The notes below the pieces were generated by a model. The model did not search any database, was not told the origin of the DNA, and saw only the letters and a program-made list of their open reading frames with translations. 64,000 nt of DNA, taken from NCBI RefSeq assembly GCF_002086695.1, contig NZ_MVIH01000007.1, forward strand, positions 62,001 through 126,000. The letters are read 5' to 3'. Source of the stretch: Mycolicibacterium rhodesiae (GTDB taxonomy: Bacteria > Actinomycetota > Actinomycetes > Mycobacteriales > Mycobacteriaceae). The first letter of the stretch is position 1, and each line of letters starts with the position of its first letter. The position numbers and the translations under genes were made by a program. Positions 33,037 through 44,300 of the stretch are shown piece by piece.

Positions 33037-33750
33037 CTACTCGGCGTGCGCCCTCCGATGGGTGCGTACCTCGTAGACCAGGCCCGCGATGCCGACGGCC
33101 GCGGTGCATACCGACACCAGAATCAGCAGCGGGCTGACGTTGCCGGTGAGGGCATCACCGAGGAAGACCACGGCGGTGGTGCCGGGGATCAAACCGGCCA
33201 GTGTCGCCCACAGGTATGGCATCACCCGCACGGCCGACGCGCCGGCGGCGTAGTTAAGCACCGAGAACGGCACGGCGGGGATCATCCGCAGCGAGAAGAT
33301 CGCCTGCCAGCCGCGCGCGCGCAGCCGGGCATCCACCGACTCGAGGGCCGGATGGCTGACCAGCTTGCTGAACTGCCAGCCGAGGGCACGCACCAGCAGC
33401 AGCGCGAGCAGCGCGCTGAGGGCACTGGCCACCACCGCGATCCCCACGCCCAACGCGGGACCGAACAACAGGCCGGCGGCCAGGGTGAACGCTGTGCGCG
33501 GGAACGGGAACACCGTGACGACGATGTGGGCGGCGAAAAAGGCCAGCGGGAACCAGACGCCGAGCGACGTCGCCCAGTCCCGCAGCTGGACCGCGGTCGG
33601 CAGCGGCACCAGCACCACCACTGCGACGAGAATCACAGCGGCGACCGCGGTGACGACCATCCGCGTCCGGGAGACCTGGCGCGCCGTTGCGATCACCGCT
33701 GAGCGCACGCTGCGCCACGTGCTGCGGGTCTTCGACGTCACGTTCACCAA
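33037..33750 (-). CDS. TVP38/TMEM64 (DedA-superfamily) membrane protein
   Basis: A 237-residue integral membrane protein of the TVP38/TMEM64 family (Rv1491c-like). About six hydrophobic segments include the conserved FPFPRTAFTLAAGLLFGPALG and the re-entrant RMIPAVPFSVLNYAAG motif. Related proteins handle lipid scrambling or membrane homeostasis; the substrate here is unknown. The 5' end is uncertain: TTG 33750, GTG 33747 and GTG 33741 are in frame, and a TAACCT box (33750-33755) would favour the last as a near-leaderless start. Confidence 0.88.
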   Translation of the reverse strand: MVNVTSKTRSTWRSVRSAVIATARQVSRTRMVVTAVAAVILVAVVVLVPLPTAVQLRDWATSLGVWFPLAFFAAHIVVTVFPFPRTAFTLAAGLLFGPALGVGIAVVASALSALLALLLVRALGWQFSKLVSHPALESVDARLRARGWQAIFSLRMIPAVPFSVLNYAAGASAVRVMPYLWATLAGLIPGTTAVVFLGDALTGNVSPLLILVSVCTAAVGIAGLVYEVRTHRRAHAE

Positions 33751-33841
33751 GGTTACGGCCCTCGTGTCAGAACGCGCCGAGTGCGACGCCGGTTACCGAC
33801 GGGTAGCCATAGTCGGCCACGTCACGGCTGAAGTGATCATT

Positions 33842-33847
33842 TAGCCT
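33842..33847 (+). promoter_or_regulatory. -10 box candidate for mutA-mutB-meaB
   Basis: TAGCCT fits TAnnnT; +1 would fall near 33854, giving a 54-base leader to the GTG at 33908. An ATG at 33857 would be nearly leaderless and is the alternative start. Confidence 0.35.
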
Positions 33848-33907
33848 GATGGTCTGATGGCTGGTCCCGCGACGGGCTGCCCCATGCTGCGACAACAGGA
33901 GTTGCCG

Positions 33908-35734
33908 GTGTCAGTAGAGGTTGAGGAAGGCCGCGCCCGCTGGCGCACCGCGGTCGCCGGCGTGCTGGCCAAGAGCAGCCGGAAGGACCCGGCGGATCTG
34001 CCCGCCGAGCCCGAAAAGCTGCTGGACTCAGCCACTTACGAGGGCTTCGCGATCCGGCCGCTCTACACCGCACTCGACGCGCTGCCCGAACCGCCGTTGC
34101 CCGGCAACTGGCCGTTCGTCCGCGGCGGCGACGCCCACCGTGACGTCATCGCCGGGTGGAAAGTCGCCGAGATATTTGGAGCCTCCGGCCAGATCGCCGA
34201 CGGCAACGCCGCAGTATTGGGTGCCCTCGGTGACGGAGTGAGCGCGTTGGTGCTGCGCGTCGGTGACTCCGGCGTCGCCCCCGCCGACCTGGACCGGCTG
34301 CTGGAGGGGGTCTTCCTCGAGCTGGCGCCGGTGATCCTCGATGCCGGAGCGCAGTTCGCCGCCGCCGCCGATGCGGTGCTGACCCTGATCGCCGGCGCAG
34401 ACGACGTCCAGCGCGCGACGATGTCGATCGACCTTGGTGCCGACCCGCTCACCGCGGCGCTCAGCGGCGCACCCGCACCGGCCCTTGATGAGGTCACTCG
34501 CGTCGCCGCGGGCGTGGCAGGTAACACGGGCGTGCGCGCGATCACCGTCGACGGACCGGCGTTCCACAACCGCGGCGCCAACGCCGCCTGGGAACTCGCC
34601 GGTGCGCTGGGGGCGGCGGTCGAGTACGTGCGGGCTCTGGCCGACGCGGGCGTCGAGGTATCGGATGCGTTGCGCCAGATCAGCTTCCGGCTGGTGGCCG
34701 ACGACGACCAGTTCCTGACGATCGCGAAATTCCGTGCGGCCCGCCAACTCTGGGCCCGAATCGCCGATGTGCTCGGCCACCCCGACAGTGGCGCCGCGAC
34801 CGTGCATGCGGTCACCTCGCTGCCGATGATGACCCAGCGCGACCCGTGGGTGAACATGCTCCGTACCACGCTGGCGGCCTTCGGCGCCGGGGTCGGGGGA
34901 GCGGACACCGTGGCAGTGCTGCCGTTCGACGTGGCAATCCCGAGCGGTTTCCCCGGGATCAGCGCCGGGTTTGCCCGTCGCATCGCCCGCAACACCCAGC
35001 TTCTGCTGCTGGAGGAGTCGCATGTCGGGCGGGTGCTCGATCCGGCGGGCGGTTCGTGGTACGTCGAGGACCTCACCGGAAATCTTGCCGCGCAAGCTTG
35101 GTCGCACTTCCAGGACATCGAGTCCCGGGGCGGGTTTGGCGCTGCCGTCGACCATGTCGCCGAGCAGATAGAGCAGGTGCGGGCACGCCGAGCCGACGAC
35201 ATCGCCCACCGCCGCACCTCGGTCACCGGGGTCAACGAATTCCCGAACCTCGCCGAACCGCCTCTGCCGCACTACAGTTCATCGGACGCCGTCCGGCGCT
35301 ACGCGGCCGGGTTCGAAGAACTGCGGGACCGCTCCGATGCCTTCCTCGACCGCACCGGTGCGCGCCCGCAGGTGCTGTTGCTGCCGCTCGGCCCGCTGGC
35401 CGAGAACAACATCCGTGCGACGTTCGCCGCCAACCTGCTGGCGTCCGGCGGGATCGAAGCCGTCAACCCGGGAACCGTCGACGCCGCAACTGTTGCCGCC
35501 GCCGTCGCCGACAGTGGCGCCTCGGTCGCGGTGCTCTGTGGCACCGACGCGCGCTACGGCACCGACGTCTCGGATGTGGTGGCGGCAGCGCGGGCTGCGG
35601 GCCTGGACCAGATCTACCTGGCCGGTCCGGAGAAGGCGGTCGCGGATGCGACCGACAAACCCGACGGCTATCTGACCGCAAAAATCGATGCGGTCGAAGC
35701 ACTTTCGTCCCTGCTCACCCGATTGGGGGCCTGA
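33908..35734 (+). CDS. mutA: Methylmalonyl-CoA mutase small subunit MutA
   Basis: Non-catalytic subunit of adenosylcobalamin-dependent methylmalonyl-CoA mutase; 608 residues. It has the TIM-barrel region ([58 protein letters not shown]), but its C-terminal Rossmann domain lacks the DxHxxG cobalamin motif, as expected for MutA. The GTG at 33908 has AGGAG six bases upstream and matches the family N terminus; an ATG at 33857 would add 17 residues. mutB starts two bases after the stop region. Confidence 0.94.
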   Translation: MSVEVEEGRARWRTAVAGVLAKSSRKDPADLPAEPEKLLDSATYEGFAIRPLYTALDALPEPPLPGNWPFVRGGDAHRDVIAGWKVAEIFGASGQIADGNAAVLGALGDGVSALVLRVGDSGVAPADLDRLLEGVFLELAPVILDAGAQFAAAADAVLTLIAGADDVQRATMSIDLGADPLTAALSGAPAPALDEVTRVAAGVAGNTGVRAITVDGPAFHNRGANAAWELAGALGAAVEYVRALADAGVEVSDALRQISFRLVADDDQFLTIAKFRAARQLWARIADVLGHPDSGAATVHAVTSLPMMTQRDPWVNMLRTTLAAFGAGVGGADTVAVLPFDVAIPSGFPGISAGFARRIARNTQLLLLEESHVGRVLDPAGGSWYVEDLTGNLAAQAWSHFQDIESRGGFGAAVDHVAEQIEQVRARRADDIAHRRTSVTGVNEFPNLAEPPLPHYSSSDAVRRYAAGFEELRDRSDAFLDRTGARPQVLLLPLGPLAENNIRATFAANLLASGGIEAVNPGTVDAATVAAAVADSGASVAVLCGTDARYGTDVSDVVAAARAAGLDQIYLAGPEKAVADATDKPDGYLTAKIDAVEALSSLLTRLGA

Positions 35735-35735
35735 T

Positions 35736-37991
35736 ATGACTGCCTCTACCACCGGCACGGTACCCAGCTTCGCCGATGTCCCGCTGCACGGCGACCAGCC
35801 CGCACCGGCGCCCACCGAGGCCGCGGTCGCCGAGCACGTCGCCGCCGCCGCGTCGGCGCACGGTTACACCGCTGAGCAGCTGGAGTGGCAGACCCCGGAA
35901 GGCATCGCCGTCAAGCCGGTCTACGTCGGCGCCGACCGCGACGCCGTCGTCGCGGCGGGATACCCGTTGGACAGCTTCCCCGGGGAACCGCCGTTCATCC
36001 GCGGGCCGTACCCGACCATGTACGTCAACCAGCCGTGGACCATCCGGCAGTACGCCGGATTCTCCACGGCAGCAGAGTCGAATGCCTTCTACCGGCGCAA
36101 TCTGGCCGCCGGTCAGAAAGGTCTGTCGGTGGCCTTCGACCTGGCCACACACCGCGGCTACGACTCCGACCATCCCCGCGTCGCCGGTGACGTCGGAATG
36201 GCCGGCGTGGCGATCGACTCGATCCTCGACATGCGCCAGTTGTTCGACGGCATCGACTTGTCGACGGTGAGCGTGTCGATGACCATGAACGGCGCGGTGC
36301 TGCCGATCCTGGCGCTCTACGTGGTCGCCGCCGAGGAACAAGGCGTGCCGCCGGAGAAGCTGGCGGGGACCATTCAGAACGACATCCTCAAAGAGTTCAT
36401 GGTCCGCAACACCTACATCTACCCGCCGAAGCCCTCGATGCGGATCATCTCCGACATCTTCGGCTACACCAGCGCCAAGATGCCGAAGTTCAACTCGATC
36501 TCGATCTCCGGCTATCACATCCAAGAAGCCGGGGCCACAGCCGATCTCGAGCTGGCCTACACCCTGGCCGACGGTGTGGAGTATCTCAAGGCCGGCCGGG
36601 ACGCCGGGCTGGACGTCGATAAGTTCGCGCCGCGCCTGTCGTTCTTCTGGGGTATCGGGATGAACTTCTTCATGGAGGTCGCCAAGCTACGGGCGGGCCG
36701 GCTGCTGTGGAGTGAGCTGGTCGCCGAGTTCGGCGCCAAGAATCCCAAATCGCTGTCGCTGCGCACACATTCGCAGACCTCGGGTTGGTCGCTGACCGCT
36801 CAGGACGTGTTCAACAATGTGGCACGCACGTGCATCGAGGCCATGGCCGCGACGCAGGGACATACCCAGTCGCTGCACACCAACGCTCTCGACGAGGCGC
36901 TGGCGTTGCCCACCGACTTCTCGGCGCGGATCGCGCGTAACACCCAGCTGCTGTTGCAGCAGGAGTCGGGCACCACCAGGCCCATCGACCCGTGGGCGGG
37001 CTCCTACTACGTGGAGTGGCTGACCTACCAGCTGGCCGAGAAGGCCCGGGCGCACATCGCCGAGGTCGCCGAGCACGGCGGCATGGCGCAGGCGATCAAC
37101 GAGGGCATCCCGAAGTTGCGCATCGAGGAAGCCGCTGCGCGCACGCAGGCGCGCATCGACTCCGGTGCCCAGCCGCTGATCGGGGTCAACAAGTACCAGG
37201 TCGATGAGGACCAGGACATCGAGGTCCTCAAGGTCGAGAACAGCCGGGTGCGCGCCGAGCAGCTGGCCAAACTCCAGCAGCTGCGCAGTGAGCGGGACGA
37301 GCACGCCACCCAGGCCGCGCTGGACGAACTGTCCCGCGCCGCAGCCGCCTCCGGCCCGGCGGGTGACGACGGCCTGGGCAACAACCTGCTGGCCCTGGCG
37401 ATCAATGCCGCCCGGGCCAAGGCCACCCTCGGTGAGATCTCCGATGCACTGGAAAAGGTGTACGGCCGCCATCAGGCCGAGATCCGCACCATCGCCGGGG
37501 TGTACCGCGACGAGGTCGGGAAGGCCCAGAACGTGAGCACCGCAACGGAATTGGTGGAGAAGTTCGCCGAGGCCGACGGCCGCCGGCCGCGCATCCTGGT
37601 CGCCAAGATGGGCCAGGACGGCCACGACCGCGGCCAGAAGGTCATCGCCACGGCGTTCGCCGACATCGGTTTCGACGTCGACGTCGGCTCGCTGTTCTCC
37701 ACTCCCGAGGAAGTCGCGCGTCAGGCCGCCGACAACGACGTGCACGTCGTCGGGGTGTCGTCGCTGGCGGCAGGCCACCTGACGCTGGTGCCTGCGCTGC
37801 GCGATGCGCTGGCCGAGGTGGGGCGACCCGACATCATGGTGGTGGTCGGCGGTGTCATCCCGCCCGGCGACTTCGACGAGCTCTATGCCGCCGGCGCCAC
37901 CGCGATCTTCCCGCCCGGCACGGTGATCGCCGACGCCGCGGTCGATCTGCTGCACAAACTCGCCGAGCGGCTCGGCTACAGCCTGTCCTGA
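35736..37991 (+). CDS. mutB: Methylmalonyl-CoA mutase large subunit MutB
   Basis: Catalytic subunit interconverting methylmalonyl-CoA and succinyl-CoA; 751 residues. The substrate barrel has the conserved [20 protein letters not shown], and the C-terminal cobalamin domain has D628-x-H630-x-x-G633 (GQDGHDRG). The mutase can supply or drain methylmalonyl-CoA, the extender unit of the Mas-like synthase 3.3 kb downstream. The ATG follows the mutA stop by one base, and the stop overlaps the meaB start. Confidence 0.98.
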   Translation: MTASTTGTVPSFADVPLHGDQPAPAPTEAAVAEHVAAAASAHGYTAEQLEWQTPEGIAVKPVYVGADRDAVVAAGYPLDSFPGEPPFIRGPYPTMYVNQPWTIRQYAGFSTAAESNAFYRRNLAAGQKGLSVAFDLATHRGYDSDHPRVAGDVGMAGVAIDSILDMRQLFDGIDLSTVSVSMTMNGAVLPILALYVVAAEEQGVPPEKLAGTIQNDILKEFMVRNTYIYPPKPSMRIISDIFGYTSAKMPKFNSISISGYHIQEAGATADLELAYTLADGVEYLKAGRDAGLDVDKFAPRLSFFWGIGMNFFMEVAKLRAGRLLWSELVAEFGAKNPKSLSLRTHSQTSGWSLTAQDVFNNVARTCIEAMAATQGHTQSLHTNALDEALALPTDFSARIARNTQLLLQQESGTTRPIDPWAGSYYVEWLTYQLAEKARAHIAEVAEHGGMAQAINEGIPKLRIEEAAARTQARIDSGAQPLIGVNKYQVDEDQDIEVLKVENSRVRAEQLAKLQQLRSERDEHATQAALDELSRAAAASGPAGDDGLGNNLLALAINAARAKATLGEISDALEKVYGRHQAEIRTIAGVYRDEVGKAQNVSTATELVEKFAEADGRRPRILVAKMGQDGHDRGQKVIATAFADIGFDVDVGSLFSTPEEVARQAADNDVHVVGVSSLAAGHLTLVPALRDALAEVGRPDIMVVVGGVIPPGDFDELYAAGATAIFPPGTVIADAAVDLLHKLAERLGYSLS

Positions 37992-38971
37992 TGCCCGACA
38001 ACCCCGGACTGGCCGAGGCGATCCGCGGCGGCGATCGCGCGGCGCTGTCGCGGGCCATCACGCTGGTCGAGTCGACCCGCGCCGATCACCGCGATCAGGC
38101 TCAGCAGCTGCTCCTCGAGCTGATGCCCGACGCCGGGAAGGCGCTTCACGTCGGGATCACCGGCGTCCCCGGGGTGGGCAAGTCGACCACCATCGAGGCG
38201 CTGGGCATGTACCTCATCGAGCAGGGGCACCGAGTCGCGGTGCTGGCCGTCGACCCGTCGTCCACCCGCACCGGTGGCTCGATTCTGGGCGACAAGACCC
38301 GGATGGCGAGGCTCGCCGTACACCCAGACGCCTACATCCGTCCGTCGCCGACGTCGGGAACTCTGGGTGGGGTGGCGAAGGCGACCCGGGAGTCGATCGT
38401 GCTGGTCGAGGCTGCCGGGTTCGACGTGATCCTGGTCGAAACCGTCGGTGTCGGGCAGTCCGAGGTAGCCGTCGCCAACATGGTGGACACCTTCGTCTTC
38501 CTCACCCTGGCCCGCACCGGCGACCAGCTTCAGGGCATCAAGAAAGGTGTGCTGGAACTCGCCGACATCGTCGTGGTCAACAAGGCCGACGGGAAGCACG
38601 CGATCGAGGCCAAGGCCGCGGCTCGTGAGCTGACCGCCGCCATCCGGCTGATCTACCCGCGCGAAACCCTCTGGCGCCCACCGGTTTTGACGATGAGTGC
38701 GGTGGAGGGCACCGGACTGCGGGAGATGTGGGACACGGTGTGTCAGCACCGCGACGTGTTGACCAAGGCGGGCGAGTTCGACGCCCGCAGACGCGCGCAG
38801 CAGGTGGACTGGACGTGGTCGATGGTGCGCGACGCGGTCCTCGATCGGGTGCTGAACCATCCGGCCGTCCGGGCCGAACGCGCCGAGATCGAGCGGCAGG
38901 TGCGAGACGGCGAGCTGACTCCCGCGCTGGCCGCGCAGCGAATCCTCGACGCGGCCGACCAGTCAATCTGA
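37991..38971 (+). CDS. meaB: Methylmalonyl-CoA mutase chaperone GTPase MeaB
   Basis: G-protein of the MeaB/ArgK family (326 residues) that guards and reloads the mutase with cobalamin. The P-loop GVPGVGKST lies at residues 58-66; VDPSSTRTGGSILGDKTRM, ETVGVGQSE and VVNKADG are the remaining G motifs. The ATG shares a base with the mutB stop. In M. tuberculosis the mazEF4 toxin-antitoxin pair separates mutB from this gene (Rv1496), which is not the case here. Confidence 0.95.
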   Translation: MPDNPGLAEAIRGGDRAALSRAITLVESTRADHRDQAQQLLLELMPDAGKALHVGITGVPGVGKSTTIEALGMYLIEQGHRVAVLAVDPSSTRTGGSILGDKTRMARLAVHPDAYIRPSPTSGTLGGVAKATRESIVLVEAAGFDVILVETVGVGQSEVAVANMVDTFVFLTLARTGDQLQGIKKGVLELADIVVVNKADGKHAIEAKAAARELTAAIRLIYPRETLWRPPVLTMSAVEGTGLREMWDTVCQHRDVLTKAGEFDARRRAQQVDWTWSMVRDAVLDRVLNHPAVRAERAEIERQVRDGELTPALAAQRILDAADQSI

Positions 38972-39031
38972 CGCCCCGCGCGTCAAGCTAACGAAATGGC
39001 AACAATTTGTTACAGGTGTGCTTAGACCGAT

Positions 39032-39037
39032 TAAATT
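39032..39037 (+). promoter_or_regulatory. -10 box of lipL (leaderless)
   Basis: TAAATT fits TAnnnT and ends seven bases before the GTG at 39045; the surrounding A+T-rich stretch (TTTGTTACAG upstream) fits a promoter. Confidence 0.5.
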
Positions 39038-39044
39038 CTCAGCT

Positions 39045-40313
39045 GTGACTCAGGCGACTCTCGGACACGACGCACTGCCCCACGGGCTGCAGGGCGCCGC
39101 GGATCCGCACTTCGCCTGCGCGTTGCGCAATTTTTCGGCGATGTTCCCGCATCCCCGGTTCGGAGGCGGCGCGCTGGCGGTCTACCTCGATGGGCAGCCG
39201 GTGGTCGACGTCTGGACCGGCTGGTCGGACCGGCGGGGACGGCAGCGCTGGTCGGCGGATACCGGCGCGATGGTGTTCTCGGCAACGAAGGGCGTGGCCT
39301 CGACCGTCATCCATCGGCTCGTCGACCGCGGCCTGATCGACTACGACGCACCTGTGGCCGAGTACTGGCCGGAGTTCGGCGCCAACGGCAAGGCCGCCAT
39401 CACCGTGCGCGAGATGATGCAGCACCGCGCCGGTCTGGCGCATCTGCGGGGAGTGCGCAGGCGCGACCTGCTCAATCATGTGGTGATGGAGGAGCGCATC
39501 GCGGCGGCTCCGGTCGGCCGCAACTTCGGTAAGCCCGCGTATCACGCGCTCACCTACGGCTGGCTGCTGTCCGGGCTGGCACGTGCGGTCACCGGGATCG
39601 GGATGCGTGAGCTGATCCGCACCGAGGTGGCCGCGCCGCTCGACACCGACGGGATCCACCTGGGCCGGCCTCCGGCGGGCGCGCCGACGAAGGCGGCCTC
39701 GATCATCGGGCCGCAGATGAACATCCCGAACCCGTTCTTCAACAGCCTCGCGCCCAGGATCGCGGCCTTCGAGCTGTCGGCCATCTTCGGCTCCATGTAC
39801 TTCCCCGGCATGCGATCGACGGTGCAGGGTGCCATGCCGTTGCTGGACAGCGAACTGCCCGCGGCCAACGGCGTTGCCACGGCACGCGGCCTGGCCCGCA
39901 TGTACGGCGCCATCGCCAACGGCGGTGAGATCGACGGCAAGCGGTACCTGTCCGCGGAATTGGTCGCAGGCCTGACCGGTCGGCGCAATCTGACCCCGGA
40001 CCGCAATTTGATCCTGCCGCTGGCATTCCACCTCGGCTATCACGCGCTACCCATTCCGGGCGTGCTGCCCGGCTTCGGTCATGTGGGACTCGGCGGGTCG
40101 CTCGGCTGGGCAATTCCGGAGGCGGGGCTGTCGTTCAGCTTCGTGCACAACCGGCTGCTGACCCCGTTTGTGCTGGCCGACCAGGCCGGCTTCGTCACCA
40201 CCGCGGCGCTGATCCGGCGCGGCGCCGCCTCGGCTCGCAAGCACGGCTTCTCGCCAGTCACCGAGTTCGGTGCCCGGTTCCCGTTGCCCATGTCGGGAGT
40301 CGTCGCGGGTTAG
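39045..40313 (+). CDS. lipL: Serine hydrolase/esterase LipL (class C beta-lactamase fold)
   Basis: A 422-residue beta-lactamase-like esterase matching Rv1497. The nucleophile motif is S79-A-T-K82 (MVFSATKGVAST); a tyrosine in YHALTYGW and the GFGHVGLGGSLGW segment complete the likely active site. Substrates are probably acyl esters. No classical signal peptide is visible. The GTG at 39045 is preferred over the in-frame codon at 39018 because of the -10 box. It is the last gene before the long non-coding region leading to the polyketide synthase. Confidence 0.9.
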   Translation: MTQATLGHDALPHGLQGAADPHFACALRNFSAMFPHPRFGGGALAVYLDGQPVVDVWTGWSDRRGRQRWSADTGAMVFSATKGVASTVIHRLVDRGLIDYDAPVAEYWPEFGANGKAAITVREMMQHRAGLAHLRGVRRRDLLNHVVMEERIAAAPVGRNFGKPAYHALTYGWLLSGLARAVTGIGMRELIRTEVAAPLDTDGIHLGRPPAGAPTKAASIIGPQMNIPNPFFNSLAPRIAAFELSAIFGSMYFPGMRSTVQGAMPLLDSELPAANGVATARGLARMYGAIANGGEIDGKRYLSAELVAGLTGRRNLTPDRNLILPLAFHLGYHALPIPGVLPGFGHVGLGGSLGWAIPEAGLSFSFVHNRLLTPFVLADQAGFVTTAALIRRGAASARKHGFSPVTEFGARFPLPMSGVVAG

Positions 40314-40396
40314 CTCCGCGTCATATCACCGTTCTGAGCCCTTGCTGTGGAACCCCGATGTGCGGGAAGTTCCCTGGTCGGAGGGTGCCAGGACAC

Positions 40397-40410
40397 CGAG
40401 GCCGGCCTCG
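40397..40410 (+). terminator. Possible terminator/palindrome after lipL
   Basis: CGAGGCCGGCCTCG is a perfect 14-bp palindrome 84 bases after the lipL stop. It could fold as a five-pair stem with a CCGG loop, but no U-tract follows, so termination is only a possibility. Confidence 0.3.
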
Positions 40411-41227
40411 CCAAACGTCCCTCGCGGGGGCTCCAGCTAACTTTCACAGGGACTTCACAAGACGCCCTTAAGCGGGTGATAAATGTCACGGGGCATCGTT
40501 TGAACCGCGCTGAAGAACCCTTTCCGGCAAAAGTTCGCCAAATATCTGCGAATAGCGGGTCATTTATCCAGAACCGTTTGCTGCCTCAAGCTGTGAAATA
40601 TCAGTGAACCGAGAATCAGCATCTATGGCGCCAAGTAAATGTGGCCTGAATCACGTTTCCCTGGGTTCTGATATCGAAATCTCAGCCTACTCTCAGGTTA
40701 GTAGCCATCTCCTGTGTAACAGAACGGTAGCTGCAGGCTAGAGGGTTTTCTGATGCTGAGGCGGGGTAGCGGAAACTCTCAGGGACGCCACGCTATCACG
40801 CAGGTGCGGTGCGCGGTCCGACACGACATCGGGCATTATCGAATGGTGGCTGGCAAGCAATTCGGAACCGAGGTCTGAGCTTTTCCGGAGACCCCATATC
40901 CCAAATTTGCTATAACGCCGTAGATGCTAAATTGAGGCCCAATTGCGATAGTAAACACCCTGCAACTTCGTACTTGGCCCCCAGAACAGGGTTGTCGGCG
41001 GTGTCCGGTGGTTTGCCCAGGTAGCGTTGAGTTTACAAAACCCCAGCTAGAAGCGATTTTTAGATTCTCTTGATAAAGCGCTGCAGGCGTCTTGTCGGGT
41101 CCTGTGTCGGAAACGGCAGCAATCAGATATGCGCCAGGCCAGCCAACCACTTAGGGGCCAAAGGTCACTTTGTCCAAACCCTAATCAAAAACTCGAAACA
41201 TTTGTCGCGCACTTAACGAAAAACAGC

Positions 41228-41233
41228 TAGGCT
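41228..41233 (+). promoter_or_regulatory. -10 box candidate for the polyketide synthase operon
   Basis: TAGGCT fits TAnnnT; +1 near 41240 would give a leader of about 85 bases that includes the inverted repeat at 41293-41308. TTGTCG at 41202-41207 is a weak -35 candidate with a long (20-base) spacer. Confidence 0.35.
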
Positions 41234-41292
41234 ACCGAGGACATTGGCAACTTTGACGTGGCGCGCGGAGCTACAAGGTCGGGTTGGGTTGC

Positions 41293-41308
41293 CTTGGCAA
41301 GTGCCAAG
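41293..41308 (+). repeat. Perfect inverted repeat next to the synthase ribosome binding site
   Basis: CTTGGCA-AG-TGCCAAG is a 7-2-7 palindrome ending where the AGAGAGG ribosome binding site begins and 16 bases before the GTG start. TTGGCA also occurs at 41244-41249, exactly 50 bases upstream of its copy in the palindrome. It could be a protein operator or, with such a short loop, a DNA rather than RNA element. Confidence 0.55.
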
Positions 41309-41324
41309 AGAGGTGTGAGCGGAC

Positions 41325-44300
41325 GTGCGTCAGACATCTGTCACCCCCATCGCCGTAGTCGGCATGGCGTGCCGGTTGCCCGGTGGTATCGACTCTCCTC
41401 ACAAGCTGTGGGAAGCGTTGCTCGACGGCGCCGATCTGGTCACTGAAGTTCCGGCCGACCGGTGGGATGCTGACGACCTCTACGACCCGGAACCCGGCGT
41501 GCCCGGCCGCTCGGTGTCGAAGTGGGGTGCCTTCATCGATGACGTGACCGGTTTCGATCCCGACTTCTTCGGCATCAACGAGCGCGAGGCCACCGCGATG
41601 GACCCGCAGCACCGCGTGCTGCTGGAGACCAGCTGGGAAGCCGTCGAGCAGGCTGGCTTCACCCCGTCTTCACTTTCCGGCACGTCGACCGGTGTCTTCA
41701 TCGGAATGTCCCACGACGACTACGCCATGGTCACCAGCGACGCCGGCGCTTTCGACCAGGCCTATGCCTTCACCGGCAACCCGTTCAGCATGGCCTCCGG
41801 CCGCATCTCACACGCGCTCGGTCTACATGGCCCGGCGCTGACCACCGACACCGCCTGCTCCTCGAGTCTGGTCGCGGTGCATCAGGCCTGCCGCAGCCTG
41901 CACGAGGGCGAAAGCGACATGGCGTTGGCCGGCGGTGTGATGCTGATGCTGGACCAGCGCCTCTACGCCTCGTCGTCGGGGCAGGGCATGCTGTCGCCGA
42001 CCGGACGCTGCCACTCCTTCGACGTCGCCGCCGACGGCTTCGTCCGCTCGGAGGGCTGCGGGATCGTCGTCCTCAAGCGGCTCGACGACGCCCAGCGTGA
42101 CGGCGATCGGGTGCTCGCCGTCATCAAGAGCACCGCCTCCAATCAGGACGGCCGCACCGAGAACATCCTTACCCCGTCGCGCGACGCCCAGGTCTCCGTC
42201 TTCCAGGCCGCGCTCGACGCGGCCGGCGTCGACCCCGCCACCGTGGGCATGGTCGAGGCGCACGGCACCGGCACCCCGGTCGGCGACACCATCGAGTTCA
42301 ACAGCGTCTCCACCGTCTACGGCACCGACGGACCCTGCGCGCTGACGTCGGTCAAGAGCAACTTCGGCCACGCCGAGTCCGCGGCGGGCGTATTGGGCCT
42401 GATGAAAGCCGTCCTGGCCGTGCATCACGGCGTGGTGCCGCGCAACGTGCACTTCACCCAGCTGTCCGAGAAGAACGCCAAGGTCAAGACGGGCATGTTC
42501 GTCCCGACCGAGAACATCCCGTGGCCCAAGGAGAGCGGACCGCGCCGCGCGGGCGTCTCGTCCTACGGCATGTCGGGCACCAACGTGCACGCGATCCTCG
42601 AGCAGGCTCCCGAAGCACCCGTGGTTGTCGAGTCCGCCAAGCCGGACGCCGCGAAGGAACTGCTGGTTTTCCCGGTGTGCTCGAGCTCGGTCGAGGAGCT
42701 GCGCAACACCGCCGCGCGCCTGGCCGACTGGGTCGAGACCGCCGGCGAGGAACTGTCGCTGCGGGACCTGGGCTACACGCTGGCCCGACGTCGCGGACAC
42801 CGCCCGCTGCGCACCTCTGTCATCGCCGACGACCGCGCCGAACTGATCGCAGGCCTGCGCCAGGTCGCAGAGGGCGACGACCCGTTCCAGCCCGCCGTGG
42901 GTCACGACGACCGCGGTCCGGTGTGGATCTTCTCCGGCCAGGGCTCGCAATGGGCGTCGATGGGCACGGGTCTGCTGGCCACCGAGCCGGTCTTCGCCGC
43001 GAAGATCGCCGAGATCGAGCCGCTGATCGCCGCCGAGTCCGACTTCTCGGTCACCGAGGCGATGACCGCTCCCGAAACCGTCGAGGGCATCCATCGCGTT
43101 CAGCCCACGATCTTCGCCGTCCAGGTTGCGATGGCCGCCACGATGCGCTCCTACGGAGTCCAGCCCGGAGCGGTCATCGGCCACTCGCTGGGTGAGGTCG
43201 CCGCCGCCGTCGTCTCCGGTGCGCTGTCCCTGGAGGATGGCGTCAAGGTCATCTGCCGTCGTTCGCTGCTGTGCCTGCGGCTGGCCGGCGGGGGAGCGAT
43301 GGCGTCGGTCGAAATGCCCGCGCAGCAGGTCCGTGAAGAACTCGAACAACAAGGCATCGAGGACGTGGTCGTCGCCGTCGTGGCGTCGCCCAAGTCGACG
43401 GTGATCGGTGGCGACACCGAGACCGTGCGCCGGATCGTGGCGGGCTGGGAAGCGCGCGAGATCATGGCCCGTGAGGTCAACGTCGACGTGGCGTCGCACT
43501 CGCCGCAGGTCGACCCGATCCTCGACGAACTGTCCGAGATGCTCGACGACATCAGCCCGATGGCCCCCGAGGTGCCCTACTACTCGGCCACCTCGTTCGA
43601 CCCGCGTGAGCAGCCGTACTGCGACGCCGACTACTGGGTCGACAACCTGCGCCACACGGTCCGGTTCTCGGCCGCCGTGCAGACCGCGCTGGAAGACGGC
43701 TTCCGGGTGTTCGGCGAGCTGTCCCCGCACCCGCTGCTGATCCGCGCGATCGACCAGACCGCCGCCACGCTGGACATCTCCGTCGCCGCGCTGGCCGGGA
43801 TGCGGCGCGGCCAGGACGTGCCGCACGGCATGGGCGAATTCCTCGGTGACCTGTACTCCGCCGGTGCGCAGGTCGACTTCTCGGTGCTGTACCCGGTCGG
43901 CCGCCTGGTCGACGCCCCGCTGCCCACCTGGGCCCACCGCAACCTGGTGCTGATTCCGGACGGTGCGGAGAACCAGACCCGCGGCACCCACCTCGTCGCG
44001 GCCCACCCGCTGCTGGGGTCGCACGTCCGCCTGCTGGAGGAGCCCGAGCGGCACGCCTGGGCGGCCGAGGTCGGCACCAGCGCGCACCCGTGGCTGGTCG
44101 ATCACCAGATCAACAATGTCGCTGCGCTGCCCGGCGCGGCCTACTGCGAGATGGCGTTGGCCGCCGCGCGCACCATTTTCGGTGACGACGCCGAGGTCCG
44201 CGACGTCACGTTCGACGCGATGCTGCTGCTCAAGGATCTGACCCCGGTCAGCGCGACCGCCTCGGCGGACGGCCCCGGCGTCCTGCAGTTCATGGTCGAA

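Larger units (their letters stand above)
40314..41324 (+). other. About 1 kb non-coding, A+T-richer region before the polyketide synthase
   Basis: No convincing gene is seen. Short frames at 40347-40607, 40809-41024 and 40836-41150 (minus) lack ribosome binding sites, family resemblance and mycobacterial codon bias. The sequence is visibly richer in A and T than its neighbours (for example AAATTTGCTATAACG at about 40903-40917), as seen for silenced, Lsr2-bound DNA near lipid clusters. It contains a 14-bp palindrome near lipL (40397-40410), a possible -10 box (41228-41233) and an inverted repeat just before the synthase (41293-41308). The length suggests complex regulation of the cluster or a decayed gene. 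Confidence 0.6.

Noticed and set aside
40809..41150. Short frames on both strands in the 1 kb intergenic region (71 and 104 codons)
   Set aside because: No ribosome binding site, no mycobacterial codon bias and no recognisable motif.
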